A stretch of 64,000 nucleotides of DNA, from the NCBI RefSeq assembly GCF_900177715.1, contig NZ_FXWG01000001.1:62001-126000 (forward strand). The letters run 5' to 3'. The DNA is from Altererythrobacter xiamenensis (GTDB taxonomy: Bacteria; Pseudomonadota; Alphaproteobacteria; Sphingomonadales; Sphingomonadaceae). Shown piece by piece: positions 37,245-45,124 of this stretch; positions within the stretch are counted from its first letter, which is position 1, and each line of letters begins with the position of its first letter. The translations under genes were made by a program, and so were the position numbers. The notes under the pieces were generated by a model. That model saw nothing but the letters and a program-made list of their open reading frames with translations, did no database searches and had not been told where the DNA came from.

Positions 37245-37993
37245 GCGATGGCGTGAAACGCAGGACAGCCCTTGCCGGAATGGCGGCGCTTTTCGCAGGC
37301 GCCTGCTCGAAGATCGCCGATAGCGAGACAGGCTCCTCCCTCCTTTCCGCAGCGGAGGACTGGCACCGCAAGGCGCATCGCGCACTCGCCAATCGGCAGG
37401 CATTGGCCAAGGAATACACGCGCGCCGATCTTTCGCCGACCTTTCGCGGGAATGGCTCGCTCACGGTCGATACGGATGCTTATCGCCAAGCGCTCGACAG
37501 TGGCTTTCCCGACTGGACGCTGGAAGTGCGCGGGCTTGTCGATACGCCACTCTCGCTCAGCATGGAGAACATCCGCCGCCTGCCGCAGCGCACCCAGATC
37601 ACCCGCCACGATTGTGTCGAGGGCTGGAGCGCGATCGGCGAATGGACCGGCCCGCAGCTCTCCACCCTGCTCGATGCAGCGGGCGTACAGGAGGGCGCGA
37701 ACTTCATCGTCTTCCGCTGTGCGGACAATCTCAACGGTCAGGATTATTACGAAAGCGTCGACATGGTCGATGCCTATCACCCGCAGACGATCATCGCGCA
37801 CATGCTGAACGGCGAGCCGCTACCCGAGAAGAACGGGGCACCCTTGCGTATGCGGATCGAGCGGCAGCTCGGCTACAAGCATCCCAAATACCTCACCGCC
37901 ATCGAAGCTGTCGCCAGCCTCGACGATGTCGGTGCCGGAAAGGGCGGCTATTGGGAGGATCGCTCGGGCTACCAGTGGTACGCCGGCGTCTGA
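37241..37993 (+). CDS. Molybdopterin-dependent oxidoreductase (MsrP/sulfite-oxidase fold)
   Basis: A 250-residue oxidoreductase. The N-terminus KRRTALAGMAALFAGACS carries a twin-arginine and a Cys that could be a lipobox-type site, so Tat export (possibly as a lipoprotein) is predicted. The sulfite-oxidase-type Mo-cofactor domain shows TRHDCVEGWSAIGEW with the conserved Cys that ligates Mo, NFIVFRCADN and KHPKYLTAIEAV. It resembles MsrP (YedY), which repairs oxidised methionine, but the partner is a cytochrome b rather than MsrQ. ATGA overlap with the cytochrome gene upstream. Confidence 0.85.
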   Translation: MSDGVKRRTALAGMAALFAGACSKIADSETGSSLLSAAEDWHRKAHRALANRQALAKEYTRADLSPTFRGNGSLTVDTDAYRQALDSGFPDWTLEVRGLVDTPLSLSMENIRRLPQRTQITRHDCVEGWSAIGEWTGPQLSTLLDAAGVQEGANFIVFRCADNLNGQDYYESVDMVDAYHPQTIIAHMLNGEPLPEKNGAPLRMRIERQLGYKHPKYLTAIEAVASLDDVGAGKGGYWEDRSGYQWYAGV

Positions 37994-38100
37994 TCGGTCG
38001 ACGGGTTTCGGCCACAGCTTTCCCTTCCCTCCATGATTGACAGGCCAGCGCATGAAACGCAGTCTGCGCGCGGGTCCAATCAGGGGGAACATCCAAGACC

Positions 38101-39450
38101 ATGTGGCTACTCGACAAATTTCTGAAGACAGCCATCAAACATGGCCAGCTGATCGTCACCGATCACGATGGCAAGGAATACAGCTACGGCCCCGGTGGCG
38201 GCGATTATGACGAGCGGGTCGGCGGACGGCCCGGCCCGATCCGCATTCGCCTGACCAACAAGAAGTCCGCGGCGCATATCGCGCGCTATCCGCAGCTCGG
38301 CGCGGGCGAGGCCTTCATGTGGGGCTGGCTCGTGGTCGAGGAACCACACGACATTCGCGACATGATCCTGTTCGTGACGATGAACGCGAAAAGCCTAGGC
38401 GAGGCCTCACTCAAGCCCAAGGGACCTTTCCGCCGTGGCGCGCAGAAGCTTGTCGCCAAGCTCGACGGGATCAACCTTCGCGCCAGCGCGCGCAAGAACG
38501 CCGAGCACACCTACAATCTGACCCGCCAGCTTTACGAACGCTTCCTCGACGAGGATCGCCAGTACACCATGGCCTATTACCGCGAGGAAGATCCCTCGCA
38601 GACCTCGCTCGAACAGGCGCAGATGGACAAGAAAGCGCATCTCGCCGCCAAGCTTTACATGAAACGGCCCAAGGACAACGGCGGCAAACCGATGAAGGTA
38701 CTCGACATCGGTTGCGGCTGGGGCGGTTTCGCGCTCTACCTCAACAAAATGTACGATTGCGAGGTGCTCGGCGTGGCGCTCGCGCCGGACCAGATCGCCT
38801 TCTGCAAGGAGCGCGCGGAGGCCGCCGGCGTCGCCGACAAGGTGAAGTTTGCGCTGATGGACTATCGCGATGTCGAAACCGAGGACGGTGGGCGCTTCGA
38901 CCGTATTTCCAGCGTCGGTCTGCTCGAACATGTCGGCACGATCCACTATCCGCAATTCTTCGAGCACACCAACCGCCTGCTGAAGCCGGACGGGGTCATG
39001 GTCAGCCATTGCTGCGGGCGCGCGGGCCCTCCCGGCTTTACCGACGCCTGGACGCGCAAATACATCTTCCCCGGCGGCTATATCCCCGCGCTGAGCGAAC
39101 TCGTGACGCAGAGCGAACGCTATGGATGGCAGGTGATGGATGTCGAGGCGATGCGCTTCCATTACTCGCACACGCTGGAGGAATGGTATGCACGCACCGT
39201 GATGCACCGCGAGGAAATCACCGCGATGTATGACGAAGAATTCTATCGCATGTGGCTGTTCTATCTCGCCGGGGCCGAGCAGAGCTTCCGCAACGGGACA
39301 ATGGTCAACTGGCAGTTGCAGTACGTGAAGGACCGTGCGGCAATCCCGATGACGCGCGAATATATTCACGAGGAAAGCGCCAGGCTGCGTGAAGTGGGCG
39401 AAATACCCGACTGGCGCTTCGATCCGGGGCTTAAGGAAGCGGCGGAATAG
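38101..39450 (+). CDS. Divergent cyclopropane-fatty-acyl-phospholipid synthase paralogue
   Basis: A 449-residue protein of the CFA synthase/MMAS family, probably acting on membrane phospholipid acyl chains with SAM. It has the SAM motif VLDIGCGWGGFALYL, SVGLLEHVGTIHYPQ, SHCCGRAGPPGFTD and FPGGYIPALSE. Compared with the second paralogue at 40364 the segment that should read HYDIGNDLY...QYSCAYW is replaced by HTYNLTRQLYERFLDEDRQYTMAYY: the active-site Cys is Met (residue 157). It may have a changed reaction or substrate. It is convergent with an LptB-like ATPase gene 20 bases downstream. Confidence 0.85.
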   Translation: MWLLDKFLKTAIKHGQLIVTDHDGKEYSYGPGGGDYDERVGGRPGPIRIRLTNKKSAAHIARYPQLGAGEAFMWGWLVVEEPHDIRDMILFVTMNAKSLGEASLKPKGPFRRGAQKLVAKLDGINLRASARKNAEHTYNLTRQLYERFLDEDRQYTMAYYREEDPSQTSLEQAQMDKKAHLAAKLYMKRPKDNGGKPMKVLDIGCGWGGFALYLNKMYDCEVLGVALAPDQIAFCKERAEAAGVADKVKFALMDYRDVETEDGGRFDRISSVGLLEHVGTIHYPQFFEHTNRLLKPDGVMVSHCCGRAGPPGFTDAWTRKYIFPGGYIPALSELVTQSERYGWQVMDVEAMRFHYSHTLEEWYARTVMHREEITAMYDEEFYRMWLFYLAGAEQSFRNGTMVNWQLQYVKDRAAIPMTREYIHEESARLREVGEIPDWRFDPGLKEAAE

Positions 39451-39470
39451 CATTCACCGGGTCAGGCCGC

Positions 39471-40259
39471 TCAATCCTCATTGCCAAGGTAGTGCGCGAG
39501 GACTGCAGCATCGTGCATCATCGCTTCGGGCGATCCTTCGTAGATATTGGTCCCTGCATCGATGACATATGCCCGGTCGATGACCGAGAGCATTTCGGGG
39601 ACATTCTGGTCGGTCACCAATATGCCGATGTTCCGCCTCTTCATGTCACGGATCATGCTCTTGATGCTGGCGATGGTCAGCGGGTCGATACCGGCAAACG
39701 GCTCGTCGAGGAGCATGAAGAGTGGATCGAGCGCCAACGCCCGGGCGACTTCGCAGCGTCGCCGCTCACCGCCCGACAGCGAATTGGCTGATGCATCGCG
39801 TAAATGCGTTACATCGAGGCCATTGAGCAATTCCTCCAGTCGGCCCGCCCTCACGTCCGGATCGGGCTCCACCAACTCCAGCATGGCGCTGATGTTCTGC
39901 GCGACAGTCAGACCGCGAAAAATCGATGTCTGCTCAGGCAAATAACCCAGCCCCATGATTGCGCGTCGATAGAAGGGAAGATGAGTGATGTCCGAGCCGT
40001 TAAGCATCACCCTGCCGGCATCGGGTTTCACCAAGCCGAGCATGCAGTAGAAGGTTGTCGTCTTGCCCGCGCCATCGGCTCCGAACAGCCCGACGACCTC
40101 TCCCTGTCTTACCTTGAGACTGATCCCGCCCAGCACCGGACGACGCCCATAGGCCTTGCGAAGATCGATCGCTTCGAGCGCGGAACTTCCATTCGCATCG
40201 GCGCTTGCGGTCTCTGGCCCCTCAAGGTCATCGCGCCCTTGCAACGTCACCTCATGCAT
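39471..40259 (-). CDS. LptB-like ABC ATPase, atypical
   Basis: A 262-residue ABC-family ATPase most like LptB, the ATPase of the lipopolysaccharide exporter. Typical stretches are GLGYLPEQTSIFRGLTV, LSGGERRRCEVARAL (signature), FMLLDEPFAGIDP (Walker B) and RNIGILVTDQNVPE. Two key residues differ from normal LptB: Walker A is GADGAGKTT instead of GPNGAGKTT, and the switch His (LVTDHNV in LptB) is Gln (near residue 218). It lies alone between two plus-strand CFA synthases, without lptA, lptC, or rpoN. I therefore regard it as a paralogue rather than the main LptB. Start uncertain: 40295 is an upstream alternative. Confidence 0.8.
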   Translation of the reverse strand: MHEVTLQGRDDLEGPETASADANGSSALEAIDLRKAYGRRPVLGGISLKVRQGEVVGLFGADGAGKTTTFYCMLGLVKPDAGRVMLNGSDITHLPFYRRAIMGLGYLPEQTSIFRGLTVAQNISAMLELVEPDPDVRAGRLEELLNGLDVTHLRDASANSLSGGERRRCEVARALALDPLFMLLDEPFAGIDPLTIASIKSMIRDMKRRNIGILVTDQNVPEMLSVIDRAYVIDAGTNIYEGSPEAMMHDAAVLAHYLGNED

Positions 40260-40363
40260 ATGACACTGGATGACCGATTGACTGACTTGGAACATTGACG
40301 AAGGTCAAGGTTTCGATTTGACCGAGGAAGACTTAGATTGGGCCGCTTTATGGAGGATCGACC

Positions 40364-41608
40364 ATGCCAAATCCGCTGATCGATCGCTTTCTTGGTTCCG
40401 TGATCAAGAAGGGGCACCTCACCGTGACGATGGCGTCGGGCGAGGTGCACACTCTCGGCACGCCGAGCGAGGGCTATCCCGAGGTCGCGATCCGCCTGAC
40501 CGACAAACGCGTCGTGCGCGATATCCTGCTCGATCCGCGGCTGGGTGCCGGCGAAGCCTACATGGACGGCCGCATCGTGGTCGAACAGGGCGATATCATG
40601 AGCCTCGTCCAACTGCTGCGGATGAACAGTCCTTGGGAACGGGGCGGCACGCTGAGGCCCCCTTCCCCGCTCCGCCGGGTCAAGGACGGCGTTAAGTTTC
40701 TGCGCAGCAGTTTCAACCAGGCGGCCAGTTCGAAACGCAATGTCGCGCATCACTACGACATCGGAAATGATCTCTATCGCCTGATGCTCGATCCCGAGCA
40801 CATGCAATATAGCTGCGCCTATTGGGCTCCGGGTGTCGAGACGCTGGCACAAGCGCAGGAGGCGAAGCTCGCGCATATCGCGGCGAAGCTCCACCTGTCG
40901 GACGGTCAGCGCGTACTCGATATCGGCTGCGGTTGGGGCGGCATGGCAATCTTCCTTGCGCAGCATTTCGATGTGCGCGTCACCGGCATCACCCTCTCCG
41001 AAGAACAGCTCGCGCTGGCGAAGGAGCGCGCCGAAGCTGCGGGCGTGTCCGAACGTGTGTCGTTCGAGCTGGTCGATTATCGCGATCTCGCCAAACGTGG
41101 AGAGCGCTTCGACCGCATCGTGTCCGTGGGGATGTTCGAACATGTCGGCCGCCCGCAGTTCGAGACCTTCTTCCGATCTTGCGCCAACTTGCTGACGGAC
41201 GAAGGGGTGATGCTGATCCACACCATCGGGCGGTTTGGCGGGCCGGGCAAGACCGACGCCTTCACCTCGAAATACATCTTTCCGGGCGGCTACATTCCGG
41301 CGCTATCGGAGACGTTGGCAGCCTCTGAAAAGATGCGGCTGATCCACACGGACATTGAAACGCTACGACTGCATTATGCCAAGACTTTGCGCGCATGGTA
41401 CGCCAATGCTCAGGCCAATCGCGAGGCGATCATCGACCTGATGGACGAGCGCTTCTACCGCATGTGGACCTTCTACCTCTCCGGCGCGACCGCGGCTTTC
41501 GAAAGCGGCGGCATGGGCAATTACCAGATCCAGTTCGCGCGCAGCCGCCATGCGCTGCCGATCACGCGCGACTACATGGCAGAGGCGGAAGAGCGCTTAC
41601 GCGGATAG
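40364..41608 (+). CDS. Cyclopropane-fatty-acyl-phospholipid synthase
   Basis: A 414-residue CFA synthase. It transfers methylene from SAM to cis double bonds of membrane phospholipid chains. The SAM motif VLDIGCGWGGMAIFLA, the catalytic-site residues in HHYDIGNDLYRLMLDPEHMQYSCAYW (Cys 151), SVGMFEHVGRPQFETFF (Glu), LIHTIGRFGGPGKTD (His) and the C-terminal HYAKTLRAWY are all present, so a working enzyme is expected. It differs from the paralogue at 38101. Divergent from the LptB-like gene; the two starts are about 100 bases apart. Confidence 0.9.
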   Translation: MPNPLIDRFLGSVIKKGHLTVTMASGEVHTLGTPSEGYPEVAIRLTDKRVVRDILLDPRLGAGEAYMDGRIVVEQGDIMSLVQLLRMNSPWERGGTLRPPSPLRRVKDGVKFLRSSFNQAASSKRNVAHHYDIGNDLYRLMLDPEHMQYSCAYWAPGVETLAQAQEAKLAHIAAKLHLSDGQRVLDIGCGWGGMAIFLAQHFDVRVTGITLSEEQLALAKERAEAAGVSERVSFELVDYRDLAKRGERFDRIVSVGMFEHVGRPQFETFFRSCANLLTDEGVMLIHTIGRFGGPGKTDAFTSKYIFPGGYIPALSETLAASEKMRLIHTDIETLRLHYAKTLRAWYANAQANREAIIDLMDERFYRMWTFYLSGATAAFESGGMGNYQIQFARSRHALPITRDYMAEAEERLRG

Positions 41609-41799
41609 CAAGACAGCGCGGATCGTATTTTCCTACCCGCGGCGCGCAGTCCATTCTCGCGCCATGTTTCGCAGCGATCTTTCAACCGAGGATGCCGGTC
41701 TTGCAAAAGAGATGCTTCCGCGAGCGCAAGCTAATCGCGATTGCTCCGCGCCCCCTCGCCTGTTAGCGGGCGCAGCGTATTCGCAGGAGCGCGCAATCC

Positions 41800-43029
41800 A
41801 TGTCTGATCCAAAACGTGTAGTACTCGCCTATTCGGGCGGCCTCGATACCTCGGTCATCGCCAAATGGCTCGAAGTCGAGCGCGGGCTGGAGGTCGTAAC
41901 CTTCACCGCCGATCTCGGCCAGGGCGAGGAAATCGAGCCGGCGCGCGAGAAGGCCCGCGCGATGGGCATTCCCGACGAGCACATCTACATTGAGGATCTG
42001 CGCGAGGAGTTCGTACGCGATTACGTCTTCCCGATGATGCGCGCCAATGCTCGTTACGAAGGTGATTACCTGCTCGGCACCTCGATCGCGCGGCCACTGA
42101 TCTCGAAACGTCTGGTGGAGATTGCGGCGGAGACCGGCGCGGGAGCCATCGCGCATGGTGCGACCGGCAAGGGCAACGATCAGGTCCGCTTCGAGCTTTC
42201 GGCCTATGCGCTCAATCCAGACATCAAGGTAATCGCTCCGTGGCGCGAATGGGATCTGACGAGCCGCACCGCGCTGATTGCGTGGGCGGAAACGCACCAG
42301 ATCCAGGTTCCAAAGGATAAGCGCGGCGAAAGCCCCTTCTCGACCGATGCGAACCTGCTGCACACCTCTTCCGAAGGAAAGGTGCTGGAGGATCCGTGGG
42401 AAGAGACCCCGGACTATGTCTATTCGCGCACGGTCAATCCGGAGGATGCTCCGGACGAGCCCGAATATATCACCATCAGCTTCCAACGCGGCGATGCGAC
42501 CGCGATCAATGGTGAGGCGATGAGCCCGGCGACGCTGCTGGCGGCGCTTAACGACTACGGCCGCAAGCACGGTATCGGACGGCTCGATCTGGTCGAGAAC
42601 CGGTTTGTCGGGATGAAGTCGCGCGGCATGTACGAAACGCCAGGCGGCGAGATCTATGCGCGCGCCCATCGCGGCATCGAACAGCTGACACTCGATCGCG
42701 GTGCTGGGCACCTCAAGGACGAGTTGATGCCGAAGTATGCAGAGATGATCTACAACGGCTTCTGGTTCTCGCCCGAGCGCGAAATGCTCCAGGCGGCGAT
42801 CGATCACAGCCAGGCCAGCGTGACCGGCGATGTGCGCATGAAGCTCTACAAGGGCAGCGCCGATGTCGTCGGACGGCGCGCTGACGTGGACTACAACCTC
42901 TACAGCGAGGACGTCGTGACCTTCGAGGACGATGCGGGCGCATACGACCAGAAGGACGCTGCAGGATTCATCGCGCTCAATGCGCTGAGGTTGAAATTGC
43001 TTGCCAAACGGGTCCGACCAAAGCCCTGA
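41800..43029 (+). CDS. argG: Argininosuccinate synthase
   Basis: A 409-residue enzyme of normal length that joins citrulline and aspartate in arginine biosynthesis with ATP cleavage. The N-type ATP pyrophosphatase loop is [15 protein letters not shown], and [19 protein letters not shown] is the second conserved substrate motif. Others are [16 protein letters not shown] and [17 protein letters not shown]. Ends 44 bases before the promoter of the proposed non-coding RNA. Confidence 0.97.
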   Translation: MSDPKRVVLAYSGGLDTSVIAKWLEVERGLEVVTFTADLGQGEEIEPAREKARAMGIPDEHIYIEDLREEFVRDYVFPMMRANARYEGDYLLGTSIARPLISKRLVEIAAETGAGAIAHGATGKGNDQVRFELSAYALNPDIKVIAPWREWDLTSRTALIAWAETHQIQVPKDKRGESPFSTDANLLHTSSEGKVLEDPWEETPDYVYSRTVNPEDAPDEPEYITISFQRGDATAINGEAMSPATLLAALNDYGRKHGIGRLDLVENRFVGMKSRGMYETPGGEIYARAHRGIEQLTLDRGAGHLKDELMPKYAEMIYNGFWFSPEREMLQAAIDHSQASVTGDVRMKLYKGSADVVGRRADVDYNLYSEDVVTFEDDAGAYDQKDAAGFIALNALRLKLLAKRVRPKP

Positions 43030-43072
43030 GGGGCAATTTTGGCTGGCGAGCGCAAGATTTTGCGACGAAGCG

Positions 43073-43102
43073 TTGACTTATCCACCTCCCTCCACAGATG
43101 AT
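43073..43102 (+). promoter_or_regulatory. Putative sigma70 promoter of the non-coding RNA
   Basis: TTGACT (43073-43078) is followed by an 18-base spacer and GATGAT (43097-43102). The -35 box overlaps an 8-bp inverted repeat TTATCCAC (43078-43085) / GTGGATAA (43113-43120), which would place a regulatory or DnaA-like site over the promoter. Transcription is predicted to begin near 43109. Predicted only. Confidence 0.5.
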
Positions 43103-43108
43103 CTGAGG

Positions 43109-43677
43109 AAAAGTGGATAACTCGGCCTTGCCAAGCTTGCGCGACTCACTTCGAAAGCGCAGTCTCAAGACATCGGAAGGGAGAGAAACCCAACCGGAAA
43201 TCTGGCTCTAACGAGCTGATTTTACGAGAGTTTCTCAGAACAACCGAGACGGTGGAAATTGTCCACGCGGTCTTTGAGGCCGGACATGCAGAAGACTTAG
43301 GTCAGAAGCAAGTCCAGTTGATCGAGAAGAACGCGATCGCTGTTCCATCGGATAGACCGGACATTCGGTCTGTAGTCGAAGGACGGGTCAAAGACTTCGG
43401 TCGGAGATCCAGCCGTTTGAGACAGCAGGCCAACATGGATGATCGGTCTCGGTACCGCCGGAAGGCAGGTGCGACAGGAAAGGACTTCGGTCCGGACATG
43501 TCGAAACCGCCGGAAGACGGCACCGGATGCCGGCGCGAGCGCCGGTGACAAAAGCTTCCAACCCGTTTGGGAGCCTAGACATCGGACGCCAAGTGCGTTT
43601 CGGAAGGTTCGCCTGAAGAGACACCCACGCGTCGGTGAGAGTGGGGTCGGCAGTTTACTGCCGGCCCCATTTGCTTT
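43109..43677 (+). ncRNA. Proposed structured non-coding RNA (~570 nt), unidentified
   Basis: An interval without any plausible protein gene between argG and an RlpA-like gene. Visible helices on the plus strand: GAGAAAC (43183) with GTTTCTC (43230) enclosing the hairpin GCTC-TAAC-GAGC (43205-43216); GTGGA/TCCAC near 43252-43265; AGACCG/CGGTCT (43354-43371); GAC-UUCG-GUC at 43393 and GGAC-UUCG-GUCC at 43482; GCCG/CGGC near 43508; CCGGCG-CGAG-CGCCGG near 43529; CUUCCAA/UUGGGAG near 43555; ACGC/GCGT near 43585; AGG-UUCG-CCU at 43605; and a terminal 11-bp hairpin. C(UUCG)G loops read correctly only on the plus strand. Short motifs recur: CCGGACAT three times and GACTTNGGTC three times. I could not match it to tmRNA, RNase P, SRP or 6S RNA. 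Confidence 0.6.
43643..43677 (+). terminator. Terminator-type hairpin ending the non-coding RNA
   Basis: GGGGTCGGCAG (43643-43653) pairs with CTGCCGGCCCC (43658-43668) over the loop TTTA, an 11-bp stem with one G-U pair, then ATTTGCTTT. The T run is interrupted, so Rho independence is likely but not certain. Confidence 0.75.
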
Positions 43678-43833
43678 GCGGCCGCTAATTGATCTTGTTC
43701 AACAGGATTCGCCGAGAATCGCTGTCCCAGAGCGGGATTCACCTGTTCAGAATGGCCAGAACGCCCCGAATCCGCGCCAAAGCGCCTCCAGACAATTGCC
43801 TGGCTTTACTCCCGACCGCTATATCGTATCGCC

Positions 43834-44361
43834 ATGACGGGAACTCTTATCCGCTCAGATGTGCGTCGTATTTTGACAGCTTACGCAGCCATGGCACTGT
43901 GCTTCGGCACCGCCGGGCACGCCGAATCCAGCGACAGCGACTCTGGCTTCCACAGCGAATTTTCCGATTTCGCCGTTCCGAACAGGGATGCAGAACCGGT
44001 TCCCGGAGCCGTTGACGTGACGTTGATCGACCCTCCGATTGAGGTTGAAACCGCGCCGGCCGCACGTACTCTCGGATCCGGCATTGCCTCGTACTATGGA
44101 CGCCGATTCCACGGACGACCGACCGCGAGTGGCGAGCGCTTTGACATGCACGCGCTGACGGCGGCACACAGGACGCTTCCCTTTGGAAGCCTGGTCGAAG
44201 TGACCAACCCCCGCAACGGACGCTCCGTGATCGTCCGCGTAAACGATCGCGGGCCTTTCGTGCGTGGTCGCACGATCGATGTTAGCCGTGCAGCAGCAGA
44301 ACAACTCGGCATGATCAGCAGAGGTCACGCGCGCGTTGAACTCGCCCTGCTGGAAGACTAA
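43834..44361 (+). CDS. RlpA-like septal ring lytic transglycosylase family protein
   Basis: A 175-residue secreted protein. An N-terminal hydrophobic stretch (LTAYAAMALCFGTAGHAES) is a signal peptide. The C-terminal part (about 78-170) is the double-psi beta-barrel of RlpA: GIASYYGRRFHGRPTASGERFDMHALTAAHRTLPFGSLVEV, VIVRVNDRGPFVRGRTIDVS. The SPOR domain of full-length RlpA is missing. The protein probably cleaves denuded peptidoglycan, or binds it, near the division site. Confidence 0.88.
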   Translation: MTGTLIRSDVRRILTAYAAMALCFGTAGHAESSDSDSGFHSEFSDFAVPNRDAEPVPGAVDVTLIDPPIEVETAPAARTLGSGIASYYGRRFHGRPTASGERFDMHALTAAHRTLPFGSLVEVTNPRNGRSVIVRVNDRGPFVRGRTIDVSRAAAEQLGMISRGHARVELALLED

Positions 44362-44371
44362 TCGGTCAAGC

Positions 44372-45013
44372 TCAGACCCGTAACTCGCTTACGTCACGAA
44401 AACTGCCGATCTTTCCCCTGACGAAAGTGTTGAACGCGATTGAGTAGCGCGGTTCGCGCTCATTGTGCGGCTCAACGTAGTGCTGCAGCCCGCTCGAAAA
44501 CAGGATCAGGTCGCCCTTTGCCGGAATGATCGCGTTGCGCGGCGCATTGTAGATATTGTTCCGACCTTCATCGACCAGCAGTTCGATCTGCCGGTAGTGA
44601 TTGTGCCGCTCGAAAATCATCTTTCCCGGCGGGTCGGGCATCTCGGTGTAATAGAGCGAACCCGATATTATCGAGTTTGAATGCGTGTGCCCATGCATTC
44701 CCACGCCGGGCGGATTGATCAGCGACCAGCTCTGCGTCACTTCCAGCCTCTGAGTGATCCCCATGACCTCCCTGGCGAAGGTATCGAGCGCCTGCTGGAT
44801 CGCCTGTTTGACGCTCTTCAGTTCCTTTCGCTCAAACAGGTAGAGCTCCTCGGAGATCTGGTTCGTCTGGTTCTGGATCATCGTCTGACCCTTGATGAAC
44901 TTCTCTTGCGCCGGACTGATCGCATCCGCGATGTTCATCTTGAAATACGGTTCCGCGAAAAGCGGTTTCACGTCGTAGGCGCGCGCGCCAGCCTTCGTGG
45001 CTGTGGTAGCCAT
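44372..45013 (-). CDS. Putative 2OG-Fe(II) oxygenase (TIGR02466 type)
   Basis: A 213-residue protein. The double-stranded beta-helix signature is present as HGHTHSNSIISGSLYY (His-x-His region), GDLILFSSGLQHYVEPH (second metal His) and RYSIAFNTFVRG (2OG-binding Arg), so Fe(II)/2-oxoglutarate dependence is predicted. The N-terminal half is helical and not diagnostic. Family function unknown. Convergent with the RlpA-like gene; divergent from the adenine methyltransferase gene about 110 bases away. Confidence 0.8.
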   Translation of the reverse strand: MATTATKAGARAYDVKPLFAEPYFKMNIADAISPAQEKFIKGQTMIQNQTNQISEELYLFERKELKSVKQAIQQALDTFAREVMGITQRLEVTQSWSLINPPGVGMHGHTHSNSIISGSLYYTEMPDPPGKMIFERHNHYRQIELLVDEGRNNIYNAPRNAIIPAKGDLILFSSGLQHYVEPHNEREPRYSIAFNTFVRGKIGSFRDVSELRV

Positions 45014-45124
45014 CGTGTCCAGTCCCCCACATTGTTCCCACGCCGATCATAGTATTCGCGCGGCGAATTTCGCAAGACCCCGCACATTGCCGCCCGGCCG
45101 CCCACATGCCATAGCCGCCCCACC

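Noticed and set aside
43030..43833. Chromosomal origin of replication (two DnaA-like boxes, no gene)
   Set aside because: Only two boxes, not AT-rich, no dnaA, hemE, parAB or gidA neighbours; structured-RNA signs explain the region better.
43252..43837. Two open frames across the RNA region (98 and 132 codons)
   Set aside because: Translations are Arg-rich without motifs, lack good ribosome-binding sites, and run through hairpins and the terminator.
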